Shown: positions 45,368-57,664 of the stretch, in pieces | Numbering within the stretch: the stretch's first letter is position 1 | Layout of the letters: the number at the start of each line of letters is the position of its first letter | Origin: Xestospongia bergquistia | Taxonomy: Eukaryota > Porifera > Demospongiae > Haplosclerida > Petrosiidae | Assembly: GCA_963965975.1 (NCBI GenBank) | Contig: OZ014411.1 | Coordinates: forward strand, 18,318,446-18,382,445 | Reading direction: 5' to 3' | DNA length: 64,000 bases | Notes under the pieces: generated by a model | Database searches by the model: none | What the model was told of the DNA's origin: nothing | The model's input: the letters and a program-made list of their open reading frames with translations, nothing else | Program-made: the position numbers and the translations under genes

Positions 45368-48300
45368 TTAGTAAGTTTGTTTGCATTAACGCTCTAAAGT
45401 CTTTAATTTAAACACTTTAGAAGGTTGAGACTATTGAGTGAAGTTTATAAAGTAAACTGCTCAGTCTAAAGTACTTAATTGGACTATCTAAATAAACTGC
45501 TGTCAACAGTTTAGTAAGTTGGTTTGCAATAACACTCTAAAGTCTTTAATTTAAAGACTTTAGAAGGTTTAGAATATTCACTGAAGTTTATAAAGTAAAC
45601 TTCTTAGTCTAAAGCACTTAATGGGACTAAGAAAATAAACTGCAATTAATAGTTTAGCAAGTTTGTTTGCATTAACACTATAAAGTCTTTAATTTAAAGA
45701 CTTCAGAAGGTTTAGACTATTGAGTGAGGTTTATAAAGTAAAATGCTCAGTTTAAAGGACTTGATGGGACTAACTAAATAAACTGCTATTAACAGTTTAG
45801 TAAGTTTGTTTGAATTAATGCTCTAAAGTCTTTAATTTAAAGACTTTAGAAGGTTTACACTATTCAGTGAGGTTTATAAAGTAAACTGCTCAGTCTAAGG
45901 TACTTAATTGGACAATCTAAATAAACTGCTATTAACAGTTTAGTAAATTCGATTGCATTAACTCTCTAAAGTGTTTAATTTAAGATTTTATAAGGTTTAG
46001 ACTATTGAGTCAAGTTTATAAAGTAAACTGCTCAGTCTAAAGGACTTAATGGGAGTAACTAAATAAACTGCTATCAACAGTTTAGTAAGTTTGTTAGCAT
46101 TAACACTCTAAAGTCTTTAATTTAAAGACTTCAGAAGGTTTAGACTATTGAGTGAGGTTTACAGTGTAAACTGCTCAGTCTAAAGTATTTAATTGGACTA
46201 TCTATAAAAAACAGCTATTAACAGTTTAGTAAGTTGGTTTGCATTAACACTCTAAAGTCTTTAATTTAACTACTTTAGAAGGTTTAGACTATTGAGTGAA
46301 GTTTATAAAGTAAACCGCTCAGTCTAAAGGACTTAATAGAAGTAACTAAATAAAGTGCTATTAACAGTTTAGTAAGTTGGTTATTATTAACGCTCTAAAG
46401 TCTTTAATTTAAAGACTTTAGAAGGTTTATACTATTGAGTGAAGTTTGTAAAGTAAACCGCTCAGTTTAAAGGACTTGATGGCACTAACTAAATAAACTG
46501 CTATTAACAGTTTAGTAAGTTTGTTTGCATTAACGCTCTAAAGTCTTTAATTTAAAAACTTTAGAAGGTTTAGACTGTTGAGTGATGTTTATAGTGTAAA
46601 CTGCTCAGTCTAAGGTACTTAATTGGACTATCTAAATAAACTGCTATTAACAGTTTAGTAAGTTGGTTTGCATTAACACTCTAAAGTCTTTAATTTCAAG
46701 ACTTTATAACGTTTAGTCTATTGAGTGAAGTTTATAAAGTAAACTGCTCAGTCTAAAGGACTTAATGGGTTTAACTATATATACTGCTATTAACAGTTTA
46801 GTAAGTTGGTTGGCATTAACGCTCTAAAGTCTTTAATTTGAAGACTTTAGAAGGTTTAGAATATTGACTGAAATTTATAAAGTAAACTCCTCAGTCTAAA
46901 GGACTTAATGGGACTAAGAAAATAAACTGCAATTAATAGTTTAGTGAGTTTGTTGGCATTAACTCTAAAAAGTCTTTAATTAAAAGACTTCAGAAGGTTT
47001 AGACTATTGAGTGAATTTTATAAAGTAAACTGCTCAGTTTAAAGGACTTGATGGGACTAACAAAATCAACTGCTATAAACAGTTTAGTAAGTTTATTTGC
47101 ATTAACGCTCTAAAGTCTTTAATTTAAAGACTTTAGAAGGTTTACACTATTGAGTGAGGTTTATAAGGTAAACTGCTCAGTCTAACGTACTTAATTGGAC
47201 TATCTAAATAAACTGCTATTAACAGTTTAGTAAGTTGGTTTGCGTTAACACTCTCAAGTCCTTAATTTAAAGACATTAGAAGGTTTAGACTATTGAGTCA
47301 AGTTTATAAAATAAACTGATCAGTTTAAAGGACTTGTTTGGACTAACCAAATAAACTGCTATTAACAGTTTAATAAGTTGGTTTGTATGAACGCTCTAAA
47401 GTCTTTAATTTAAAGACTTTAGAAGGTTTAGACTATTGATTGAATTTTATAAAGTAAACAGCTCAGTCTATGGTACTTAATTGGACTACCTAAATAAAGT
47501 GCTATTAACAGTTTAGTAAGTTGGTTATTATTAACGCTCTAAAGTCTTTAATTTAAAGACTTTAGAAGGTTTGTACTATTGAGTGAAGTTTGAAAAGTAA
47601 ACCGCTCAGTTTAAAGGACTTCATGAGACTAACTAATAAACTGCTGTTAACAGTTGAGTAAGATGGTTTGCATTAACGCTCTAAAGTCTTTAATTTAAAG
47701 ACTTTAGAATGTTTAGACTATTGAGTGAAGTTCATAAAGTAAACAGCTCAGTCTAAAGTACTTAATTGGACTATCTAAATAACCTGCTATTAACAGTTTA
47801 GTAAGTTCAATTGCATTAACTCTCTAAAGTCTTTAATTTAAGATTTTATAAGTTTCAGACTATTGAATGAAGTTTATAAAGTAAACTGCTCAACTAAAGG
47901 ACTTAATGGGAGTAACTAAATAAACTGCTATTAACAGTTTAGTAAGTTGGTTAGCATTAACGCTCTAAAGTCTTTAATTTAAAGACTTCAGAAGGTTTAG
48001 ACTATTGAGTAAGGTTTATAGTGTAAACTCCTCAGTCTAAAGTATTTAATTGGACTATCTATAAAAAACTGCTATTAACAGTTTAGTAAGTTGGTTTGCA
48101 TTAACACTCTAAAGTCTTTAATTTAAAGACTTTAGAAGGTTTAGACTATTGAGTCAAGTTTATAAAGTAAACTACTCAGTCTAAAAGACTTAATGGAAGT
48201 AACTAAATAAAGTGCTATTAACAGTTTAGTAAGTTGGTTATTATTAACGCTCTAAAGTCTTCATTTTAAAGACTTTAAAAGGTTTATACTATTGAATGAA

Positions 48301-50279
48301 GTTTGTAAAGTAAACCGCTCAGTTTAAAGGACTTGATGGCACTAACTAAATAAACTGCTATTAACAGTTTAGTAAGTTGGTTTGCATTAACACTCTGAAG
48401 TCTTTAATTTAAAGACTTTAGAAGGTTTACACTATTGAGTGAAATTTATAAAGTAAACTGCTCAGTTTAAAGGACTTGATTGGACTATCTAAATAACCTG
48501 CTATAAACAGTTTAGTAAGTTTGTTTGCATTAACGCTCTAAAGTCTTTAATTTAAACACTTTAGAAGGTTGAGACTATTGAGTGATGTTTATTAAGGAAA
48601 CTGCTCAGTCTAAAGGACTTAATGGGTCAAACTAAATAAACTGCTATTAACAGTTTAGCTAGTTTATTTGCATTAACGCACTAAACTCTTTTATTTAAAG
48701 ACTTTTGAATTTTTATACTATTGAGTGAAGTTTATAAAGTAAACTGCTCAATTTAAGGGTCTTGATTGGACTATCTAAATAAACTGCTATAAAGAGTTTA
48801 GTAAGTTTGTTTGCATTAACGCTCTAAAGTCTTTAATTTAAACACTTTAGAAGGTTGAGACTATTGAGTGAAGTTTATAAAGTAAACTGCTCAGTCTAAA
48901 GTACTTAATTGGACTATCTAAATAAACTGCTGTCAACAGTTTAGTAAGTTGGTTTGCAATAACACTCTAAAGTCTTTAATTTAAAGACTTTAGAAGGTTT
49001 AGAATATTGACTGAAATTTATAAAGTAAACTTCTTAGTCTAAAGCACTTAATAGGACTAAGAAAATAAACTGCAATTAATAGTTTAGCAAGTTTGTTTGC
49101 ATTAACACTATAAAGTCTTTAATTTAAAGACTTCAGAAGGTTTAGACTATTGAGTGAGGTTTATAAAGTAAAATGCTCAGTTTAAAGGACTTGATGGGAC
49201 TAACTAAATAAACTGCTATTAACAGTTTAGTAAGTTTGTTTGCATTAACGCTCTAAAGTCTTTAATTTAAAGACTTTAGAAGGTTTACACTATTCAGTGA
49301 GGTTTATAAAGTAAACTGCTCAGTCTAAGGTACTTAATTGGACTATCTAAATAACCTGCTATTAACAGTTTAGTAAATTCGATTGCATTAACTCTCTAAA
49401 GTGTTTAATTTAAGATTTTATAAGGTTTAGACTATTGAGTCAAGTTTATAAAGTAAACTGCTCAGTCTAAAGGACTTAATGGGAGTAACTAAATAAACTG
49501 CTATCAACAGTTTAGTAAGTTGGTTAGCATTAACACTCTAAAGTCTTTAATTTAAAGACTTCAGAAGGTTTAGACTATTGAGTGAGGTTTATAGTGTAAA
49601 CTGTTCAGTCTAAAGTATTTAATTGGACTATCTATAAAAAACAGCTATTTACAGTTTAGTAAGTTGGTTTGCATTAACACTCTAAAGTCTTTAATTTAAA
49701 GAGTTTAGGAGGTTTAGACTATTGAGTGAAGTTTATAAAGGAAACCGCTCAGTCTAAAGGACTTAATAGAAGTAACTAAATAAAGTGCTATTAACAGTTT
49801 AGTAAGTTGGTTATTATTAACGCTCTAAAGTCTTTAATTTAAAGACTTTAGAAGGTTTATACTATTGAGTGAAGTTTGTAAAGTAAACCGCTCAGTTTAA
49901 AGAACTTGATGGCACTAACTAAATAAACTGCTATTAACAGTTTAGTAAGTTTGTTTGCATTAACGCTCTAAAGTCTTTAATTTAAAAACTTTAGAAGGTT
50001 TAGACTATTGAGTGATGTTTATAGTGTAAACTGCTCAGTCTAAGGTACTTAATTGGACTATCTAAATAAGCTGCTATTAACAGTTTAGTAAGTTGGTTTG
50101 CATTAACACTCTAAAGTCTTTAATTTCAAGACTTTATAACTTTTAGTCTATTGAGTGAAGTTTATAAAGTAAACTGCTCAGTCTAAAGGCTTAATGGGTC
50201 TAACTATATATACTGCTATTAACAGTTTAGTAAGTTGGTTGGCATTAACGCTCTAAAGTCTTTAATTTGAAGACTTTAG
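44050..50279 (+). repeat. higher-order duplication 3 (offset about 3,430 bp, 24 monomers)
   Basis: About 44,050-46,850 matches about 47,480-50,279 (for example TTTGTACTATTGAGTGAAG at 44,141 and 47,570; TTGGCATTAACGCTC near 46,810 and 50,239). Together with duplication 2 this makes the 39.6-40.9 kb segment present three times. Confidence 0.85.
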
Positions 50280-50899
50280 AAGATTAATATTATTGAGTGA
50301 AGTTTGTAAAGTAAACTGCTCAGTTTAAAGGACTTAATGGGTCTGACTAAATAAACTGCTATTAACAGTTTAGTAATTTGGTTTGCATTAACGCTCTAAA
50401 GTCTTTAATTTAAAGACTTTAGAAGGTTTAGACTGTTGAGTCAAGTTTATAAAATAAACTGATCAGCCTAAAGGACGTCATTGGAGTATCTAAATAAACT
50501 GCTATTAATAGCTTAGTTAGTTGGTTTGCATTGACGCTCTAAAGTCTTTAATTTAAAAACTTTAGAAGGTTTATACTTTTGAGTGAAGTTTGTAAAGTAA
50601 ACAGCTCAGTTTAAAGGACTTAATGGGTCTAACTAAATATACGGCTATGAACAGTTTAGTAAGTGTGTTTGCATTAACACTCTAAAGTGTGTATTTTAAA
50701 GACATTAGAAGGTTTAGACTATTCAGTCAATTTTACGATATAAACTGATCTGTTTAAAGGATTTAATTGGAATATCTAAATAAACTTCTAATAATAGTTA
50801 GAAAGTTGTTTTGCATTAACCCACTAAAGTCTTTAATTTAAAGACTTTAGAAGGTTTATACTATTGAGTGAAATTTATAAAGTAAACTGCTCAGTTTAA

Positions 50900-50990
50900 A
50901 GGACTTTTTAGGCGAACTAAATAAACTGCAATTAACAGTTTAGTAAGTTAGTTCGCATTAACGCTCTAACTCAGTCTAAAGGACTCTAGT
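50900..50990 (+). repeat. truncated monomer at the block B/C boundary
   Basis: The sequence runs CATTAACGCTCTAA and then directly CTCAGTCTAAAGG, missing about 65 bp that normally lie between. Upstream monomers are of block B type and downstream ones of block C type (GGACTCTATGGGACTAACTA), so the subtype change coincides with this deletion or recombination junction. Confidence 0.8.
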
Positions 50991-51130
50991 GGACTAACTA
51001 AATAAACTGTTATGAACAGTTTAGTAAGTTGGTTTGCATTAACACACTAAAGTCTTTAAATTAAAGACTTTAGAAGGTTTAGACTATTGAGTGAAGTTAA
51101 TAAAGTAAACAGCTCAATCTAAAGGACTCT

Positions 51131-54100
51131 ATGGTACTAACTAAATAAACAGTTATTAACAGTTTAGTAAGTTGGTTTGCATTAACACTCTAAAGTCTTT
51201 AAATTAAAGACTTTAGAAGGTTTAGACTATTGAGTGAAGTTAATAAAGTAAACACCTCAGTCTAAAGGACTCTATGGGACTAACTAAATAAACTGCTATT
51301 AACAATGTTTAGTAAGTTGGTTTGCATTAACACTCTAAAGTCTTTAAATTAAAGAGTTTAGAAGGTTTACACCATTAAGTGAAGATTATAAATTAAACAG
51401 CTCAGTTTAAAGGACTCTATGAGACTAACTAAAGAAACTGTTATTAACAGTTTAGTAAGTTGGTTTCCATTAACACTTTACAGTCTTTAATTTTAAGACT
51501 TTAGAAGGTTTAGACTATTGAGTAAATTTTATAGAGTAAACTGCTCAGTCTAAAGGACTTATGGGACGAAGTAAATAAACTGCTATGAACAGTTTAGTAA
51601 GTTGGTTTGCATTAACGCTCTAATCTCTTTAAAGTAAAGAGTTTAGAAGGTTTAGACTATTCAGTGAAGTTTGTAAAGTAAACAGCTCAGTCTAAACGAC
51701 TCTATAGGACTAACTATATAAACTACAATTAACAGTTTAGTAAGTTGGTTTGCATTAACACTCTAAAGTCTTTAATTTAAAGACATTAGAAGGTTTAGAC
51801 TATTGAGTGAAGTTTATAAAGTATACAGCTCAGTCTAAAGGACTCTACGGGACTAACTAAATCAACTGCTATTATCAGTTTAGTAAGTTGGTTTGCATTA
51901 ACACTCTAAAGTCTTTAAATTAAAGACGTTAGAAGGTTTAGACTATTGAGTGAAGTTAATAAAGTAAACAGCTCAGTGTAATGGACTCTATGGGACTAAC
52001 TAAATAAACTGTTATTAACAGTTTAGTAAGTTGGTTTGCATTAACACTATAAAGTCTTTAATTTAAAGACTTTAGAGGGTTTAGAGTATAAAGTAAATTT
52101 TATAAAGTCAACTGCTCATTCTAAAGGACTCTATGGGACTAACTAAATAAACTGCTATTAACAGTTTAGTAAATTGGTTTGCATTAAAACTCTAATGTCT
52201 TTAATTTAAAGACTTTAGAAGGTTTAGACTATTGAGTTCAGTTTATAAAGTAAAAAGCTCAGTCTAAAGGACTCTATGAAACTAAGTAAATAAATTGCTA
52301 TTAACAGTTTAGTAAGTTGGTTTGCATTAACACTCTAAAGTCTTTAATATAAAGACTTTAGAGGGTTTAGAGTAAAAAGTAAATTTTATAAAGTAAACAG
52401 CTCATTCTAAAGGACTCTATGGGACTAACTAAATAAACTGCTATTAACAGTTTAGTAAGTTGGTTTGCGTTAAAACTCTAATGTCTTTCATTTAAAGACT
52501 TTAGAAGGTTTAGACTATTGAGTTAAGTTTATAAAGTAAAAAGCTCAGTCTAAAGGACTCTATGAAACTAACTAAATAAATTGCTATTAACAGTTTAGTA
52601 AGTTGGTTTGCATTAACACTCTAAAGTATTTAATTTAAAGACTTTAGAAGGTTTAGACTATTGAGTAAATGTTATAAAGTAAACTTCTCAGTCTAAAGGA
52701 CTTATGGGATAACTAAATAAACTATTATTTACAGTTTAGTATGTTGGTTTGCATTAATGGTCTGAAGTGTTTAATTTAAAGAGCTTAGAATCCTTAGACT
52801 AATAAGTGAAATTTTTAAAGTATATAGCTCAGTCTAAAGGACTTAATGGCACCAAATAAATAAACTGGCATTAACAGTATAATACGTTGGTTTGCATTAA
52901 CACTCTGAAGTCTTTAATTTAAAGACTTTAGAAGGTTTAGACTATTGAGTGAAGTTTATAAAGTAAACTGATATGTCTAAAGGACTCTATGGGACTAACT
53001 AAATAAACTGTCATTAACAGTTTACTAATTTGCTTTGTATTAACACTATAAGTCTTTAAATTAAAGACTTTAGAAAGTTTAGACTATTGAGTGAAGTTAA
53101 TAAAGTAAACAGCTCAGTCTAAAGGACTCTATGGGACTAACTAAATAACCTGTTATTAACAGTTTAGTAAGTTGTTTGCATTAACACTCTAAAGTCTTTA
53201 AATTAAAGACTTTAGAAGGTTTAGACTATTGAGTGAAGTTAATAAAGTAAACAGCGCAGTCTAAAGGACTCTATGGGACTAACTAAATAAACTGTTATTA
53301 ACAGTTTAGTAAGTTTGTTTGCATTAACACTCTAAAGTCTTTTATTTAAAGTCTTTAAAAGGTCTAGACTATTTAGCGAAGTTTATAAAGTAAACAGCTC
53401 AGTTAAAAGGACTCTATGGGACTAACTAAATAAACTGTTATTAACAGTTTAGTAAGTTGGCTTGTATTAACACTCTAAAGTCTTTAAAATAAAGACTTTA
53501 GAAGGTTTAGACTATTGACTGATGTTAATAAAGTAAACATCTCAGTCTAAAGAACTCTATGGGACTAACTAAATAAACTAATATTAACAGTTTAGTAAGT
53601 TGGTTTGCATTAACACTCTAAAGTCTTTAAATTAAAGACTTGAGAAGGTTTAGACTATTGAGTGAAGTTAATAAAGTAAACAGCTCAGTCTAAAGGACTC
53701 TATGGGACTAACTAAATAAACTGTTATTAACAGTTTAGTAAGTTGGTTTGCATTAACACTCTAAAGTCTTTAAATTAAAGACTTTAGAAGGTTTAGACTA
53801 TTGAGTGAAGTTAATAAAGTAAACGGCTCAGTCTAAACGACTCTATGGGACTAACTAAATAAACTGTTATTAGTGGTTTAGTAAGTTGGTTTGCATTAAC
53901 ACTCTAAAGTCTTTAAATTAAAGACTTTAGAAGGTTTAGACTATTGAGTGAAGTTAATAAAGTAAACAGTTCAGTCTAAAGGTCTCTATAGGACTAACCA
54001 AATAAACTGCTATTAACAATGTTTAGTAAGTTGGTTTGCATTAACACTCTAAAGTCTTTAAATTAAAGACTTTAGAAGGTTTAGACTACTAAGTGAAGAT

Positions 54101-54650
54101 TATAAAGTAAACAGCTCAGTGTAAAGGACTCTATGGTACTAACTAAATAAACAGTTATTAACAGTTTAGTAAGTTGGTTTGCATTAACACTCTAAAGTCT
54201 TTAAATTAAAGACTTTAGAAGGTTTAGACTATTGAGTGAAGTTAATAAAGTAAACACCTCAGTCTAAAGGACTCTATGGGACTAACTAAATAAACTGCTA
54301 TTAACAATGTTTAGTAAGTTGGTTTGCATTAACACTCTAAAGTCTTTAAATTAAAGAGTTTAGAAGGTTTACACCATTAAGTGAAGATTATAAATTGAAC
54401 AGCTCAGTTTAAAGGACTCTATGAGACTAACTAAAGAAACTGTTATTAACAGTTTAGTAAGTTGGTTTCCATTAACACTTTACAGTCTTTAATTTTAAGA
54501 CTTTAGAAGGTTTAGACTATTGAGTAAATTTTATAAAGTAAACTGCTCAGTCTAAAGGACTTATGGGACGAAGTAAACAAACTGCTATGAACAGATTAGT
54601 AAGTTGGTTTGCATTAATGCTCTAAACTCTTTAAATTAAAGAGTTTAGAA
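51131..54650 (+). repeat. higher-order duplication 4 (offset 3,002 bp, 21 monomers)
   Basis: About 51,131-51,640 recurs at about 54,133-54,640 with shared rare variants (ATGGTACTAACTAAATAAAC, TTTACACCATTAAGTGAAG, GTTGGTTTCCATTAACACTT). A related run of the same variant order recurs near 56,020-56,500 and later in block C. Confidence 0.8.
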
Positions 54651-57600
54651 TGTTTAGACTACTGAGTGAAGATTATAAAGTAAACAGCACAGTCTAAAGG
54701 ACTCTATCGGACTAACTAAATAAACTACTACTAACAGTTTAGTAAGTTGGTTTGCATTAACACTCTAAAGTCTTTAATTTAAAGACATTAGAAGGTTTAG
54801 ACTATTGAGTGAAGTTTATAAAGTATACAGCTCAGTCTAAAGGACTCTATGGGACTAAATAAATAAACTGCTATTAAGAGTTTAGTAAGTTGGTTTGCAT
54901 TAACACTCTAAAGTCTTTAAATTAAAGACTTTAGAAGGTTTAGACTATTGAGTGAAATTTATAAAGTAAACTTCTTAGTCTAAAGCACTTAATAGGACTA
55001 AGAAAATAAACTGCAATTAATAGTTTAGCAAGTTTGTTTGCATTAACACTATAAAGTCTTTAATTTAAAGACTTCAGAAGGTTTAGACTATTGAGTGAGG
55101 TTTATAAAGTAAAATGCTCAGTTTAAAGGACTTGATGGGACTAACTAAATAAACTCTTATTAACAGTTTAGTAAGTTGGTTTGCATTAACACTTTAAAGT
55201 CTTTAATTTAAAGACTTTAGAAGGTTTAGAGTATAAAGTAAATTTTATAAAGTAAACTGCTCATTCTAAAGGACTCTATGGGAGTAAATAAATAACCTGC
55301 TATGAACAGTTTAGTAATTTGGCTTGCGTTACAACTCTAAAGTCTTTTATTTAAAGACTTTAGAAGGTTTAGACTATTGAGTTAAGTTTATAAAGTAAAC
55401 TGCTCATTAGAAAGGACTCTATGGGACTAACTATATAAGCTGCTATTAACAGTTTAGTAAGTTGGTTTGCATGAACACTCTGAAGTCTTTAAATTAAAGA
55501 CATTAGAAGGTTTAGACTATTGAGTGAATTTTATAAAGTATACAGCTCAGTCTAAAGGACTCTATGGGACTAACTAAATCAACCGCTATTAACAGTTTAG
55601 TAAGTTCGTTTGCATTAACACTCTGAAGTCTTTAATTTAAAGACATTAGAAGGTTTAGACTATTGAGTGAAGTTAATAAAGTAAACGGCTCAGTCTAATG
55701 GACTGTATGGGACTAACTAAATAAACTGTTATTAACAGTTTAGTAAGTTGGTTTGCATTAACACTCTAAAGTCTTTAAATTAAAGACTTTAGAAGGTTGA
55801 GACTATTGTTTGAAGTTAATAAAGTAAACAGCTCAATCTAAAGGACTCTATGGGACTAGCTAAATAAACTGTTATTAACAGTTTAGTAAGTTGGTTTGCA
55901 TTAACACTCTAAAGTCTTTAAATTAAAGACTTTAGAAGGTTTACACTATTGAGTGAAGTTAATAAAGTAAACAGCTCAGTCTAAAGGACTCTATGGGACT
56001 AACTAAATAAACTGCTATTAACAATGTTTAGTAAGTTGGTTCGCATTAACACTCTAAAGTCTTTAAATTAAAGAGTTTAGAAGGTTTAGACTATTAAGTG
56101 AAGATTATAAAGTAAACAGCTCAGTTTAAAGGACTCTATGGGACTAACTAAAGAAACTGTTATTAACAGTTTAGTAAGTTGGTTTCCATTAACACTTTAC
56201 AGCCTTTAATTTTAAGACTTTAGAAGGTTTAGACTATTGAGTAAATTTTATAGAGTAAACTGCTCAATCTAAAGGACTTATGGGACGAAGTAAATAAACT
56301 CCTATGAACACTTTAGTAAGTTTGTTTGCATTAACTCCCTAATCTCATTAAAGTAAAGAGTTTAGAAGGTTTAGACTACTGAGTGAAGTTTGTAAAGTAA
56401 ACAGCTCAGTCTAAATGACTCTATAGGACTAACTGTATAAACTACTATTAACAGTTTAGTAAGTTGGTTTGCATTAACACTCTAAAGTCTTTAATTTAAA
56501 GACATTAGAAGGTTTAGACTATTGAGTGAAGTTTATAAAGTATACAGCTCAGTCTAAAGGACTCTATGGGACTAACTAAATAAACTGTTATTAACAGTTT
56601 AGTAAGTTGGTTTGCATTAACACTCTAAAGTCTTTAAATTAAAGACGTTAGAAGGTTTAGACTATTGAGTGAAGTTAATAAAGTAAACAGCTCAGTCTAA
56701 TGGACTCTATGGGACTAGCTAAATAAAGTGTTATTAACAGTTTAGTAAGTTGGTTTGCATTAACACTCTAAAGTCTTTAAATTAAAGACTTTAGAGGGTT
56801 TAGAGTATAATGTAAATTTTATAAAGTAAACTGCTCATTCTAAAGGACTCTATGGGACTAACTAAATAAACTGCTATTAACAGTTTAGTAAGTTGTTTTG
56901 CGTTAAAACTCTAATGTCTTTAATTTAAAGACTTTAGAAGGTTTAGACTACTGAGTTAAGTTTATAAAGTAAAAAGCTCAGTCTAAAGGACTCTATGAAA
57001 CTAACTAAATAAATTGCTATTAACAGTTTAGTAAGTTGGTTTGCATTAACACTCTAAAGTCTTTAATTTAAAGACTTTAGAAGGTTTAGACTATTGAGTA
57101 AATGTTATAAAGTAAACTGCTCAGTCTAAAGGACTTATGGGACTAACTAAATAAACTCTTATTTACAGTTTAGTATGTTGCTTTGCATTAATGGTCTAAA
57201 GTGTTTAATATAAAGAGCTTAGAATCCTTAGATTAATAAGTGAAATTTTTAAAGTATATAGCTCAGTCAAAAGGACTTAATGGCACCAACTATATAAACT
57301 GGCATTAACAGTATAATACGTTGGTTTGCATTAACGCTCTGAAGTCTTTAATTTAAAGACTTTAGAAGGTTTAGACTATTGAGTGAAGTTTATAAAGTAA
57401 ACTGATATGTCTAAAGGACTCTATGGGACTAACTAAATAAACTGCTATTAACAGTTTAGTAAGTTGGTTTGCATTAACACTCTGAAGTCTTTTATTTAAA
57501 GTCTTTAAAAGGTCTAGACTATTTAGCGAAGTTTATAAAGTAAACAGCTCAGTCTGAAGGACTCTATGGGACTAACTAAAGAAACTGTTATTAACAGTTT

Positions 57601-57664
57601 AGTAAGTTGGTTTGCCTTAACACTCTAAAGTCTTTAAATTAAAGACTTTAGAAGGTTTAGACTA

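Larger units (their letters stand above)
33809..50968 (+). repeat. satellite block B: about 120 monomers of 143-144 bp
   Basis: Forward-orientation monomers marked by GGACTTAATTGGACTATCTA and AAACTGCTATTAACAGTTT. Period 143-144 bp (for example 36,944, 37,088, 37,231). Variants include TTGGTTATTATTAACGCTC, GGGTCAAACTAAATAAACTG, AGTGCTATTAACAG and a 2-bp shorter arm ATTTAAGATTTTATAAGG. Large higher-order duplications are listed separately. No ORF of 60 codons. Confidence 0.95.
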
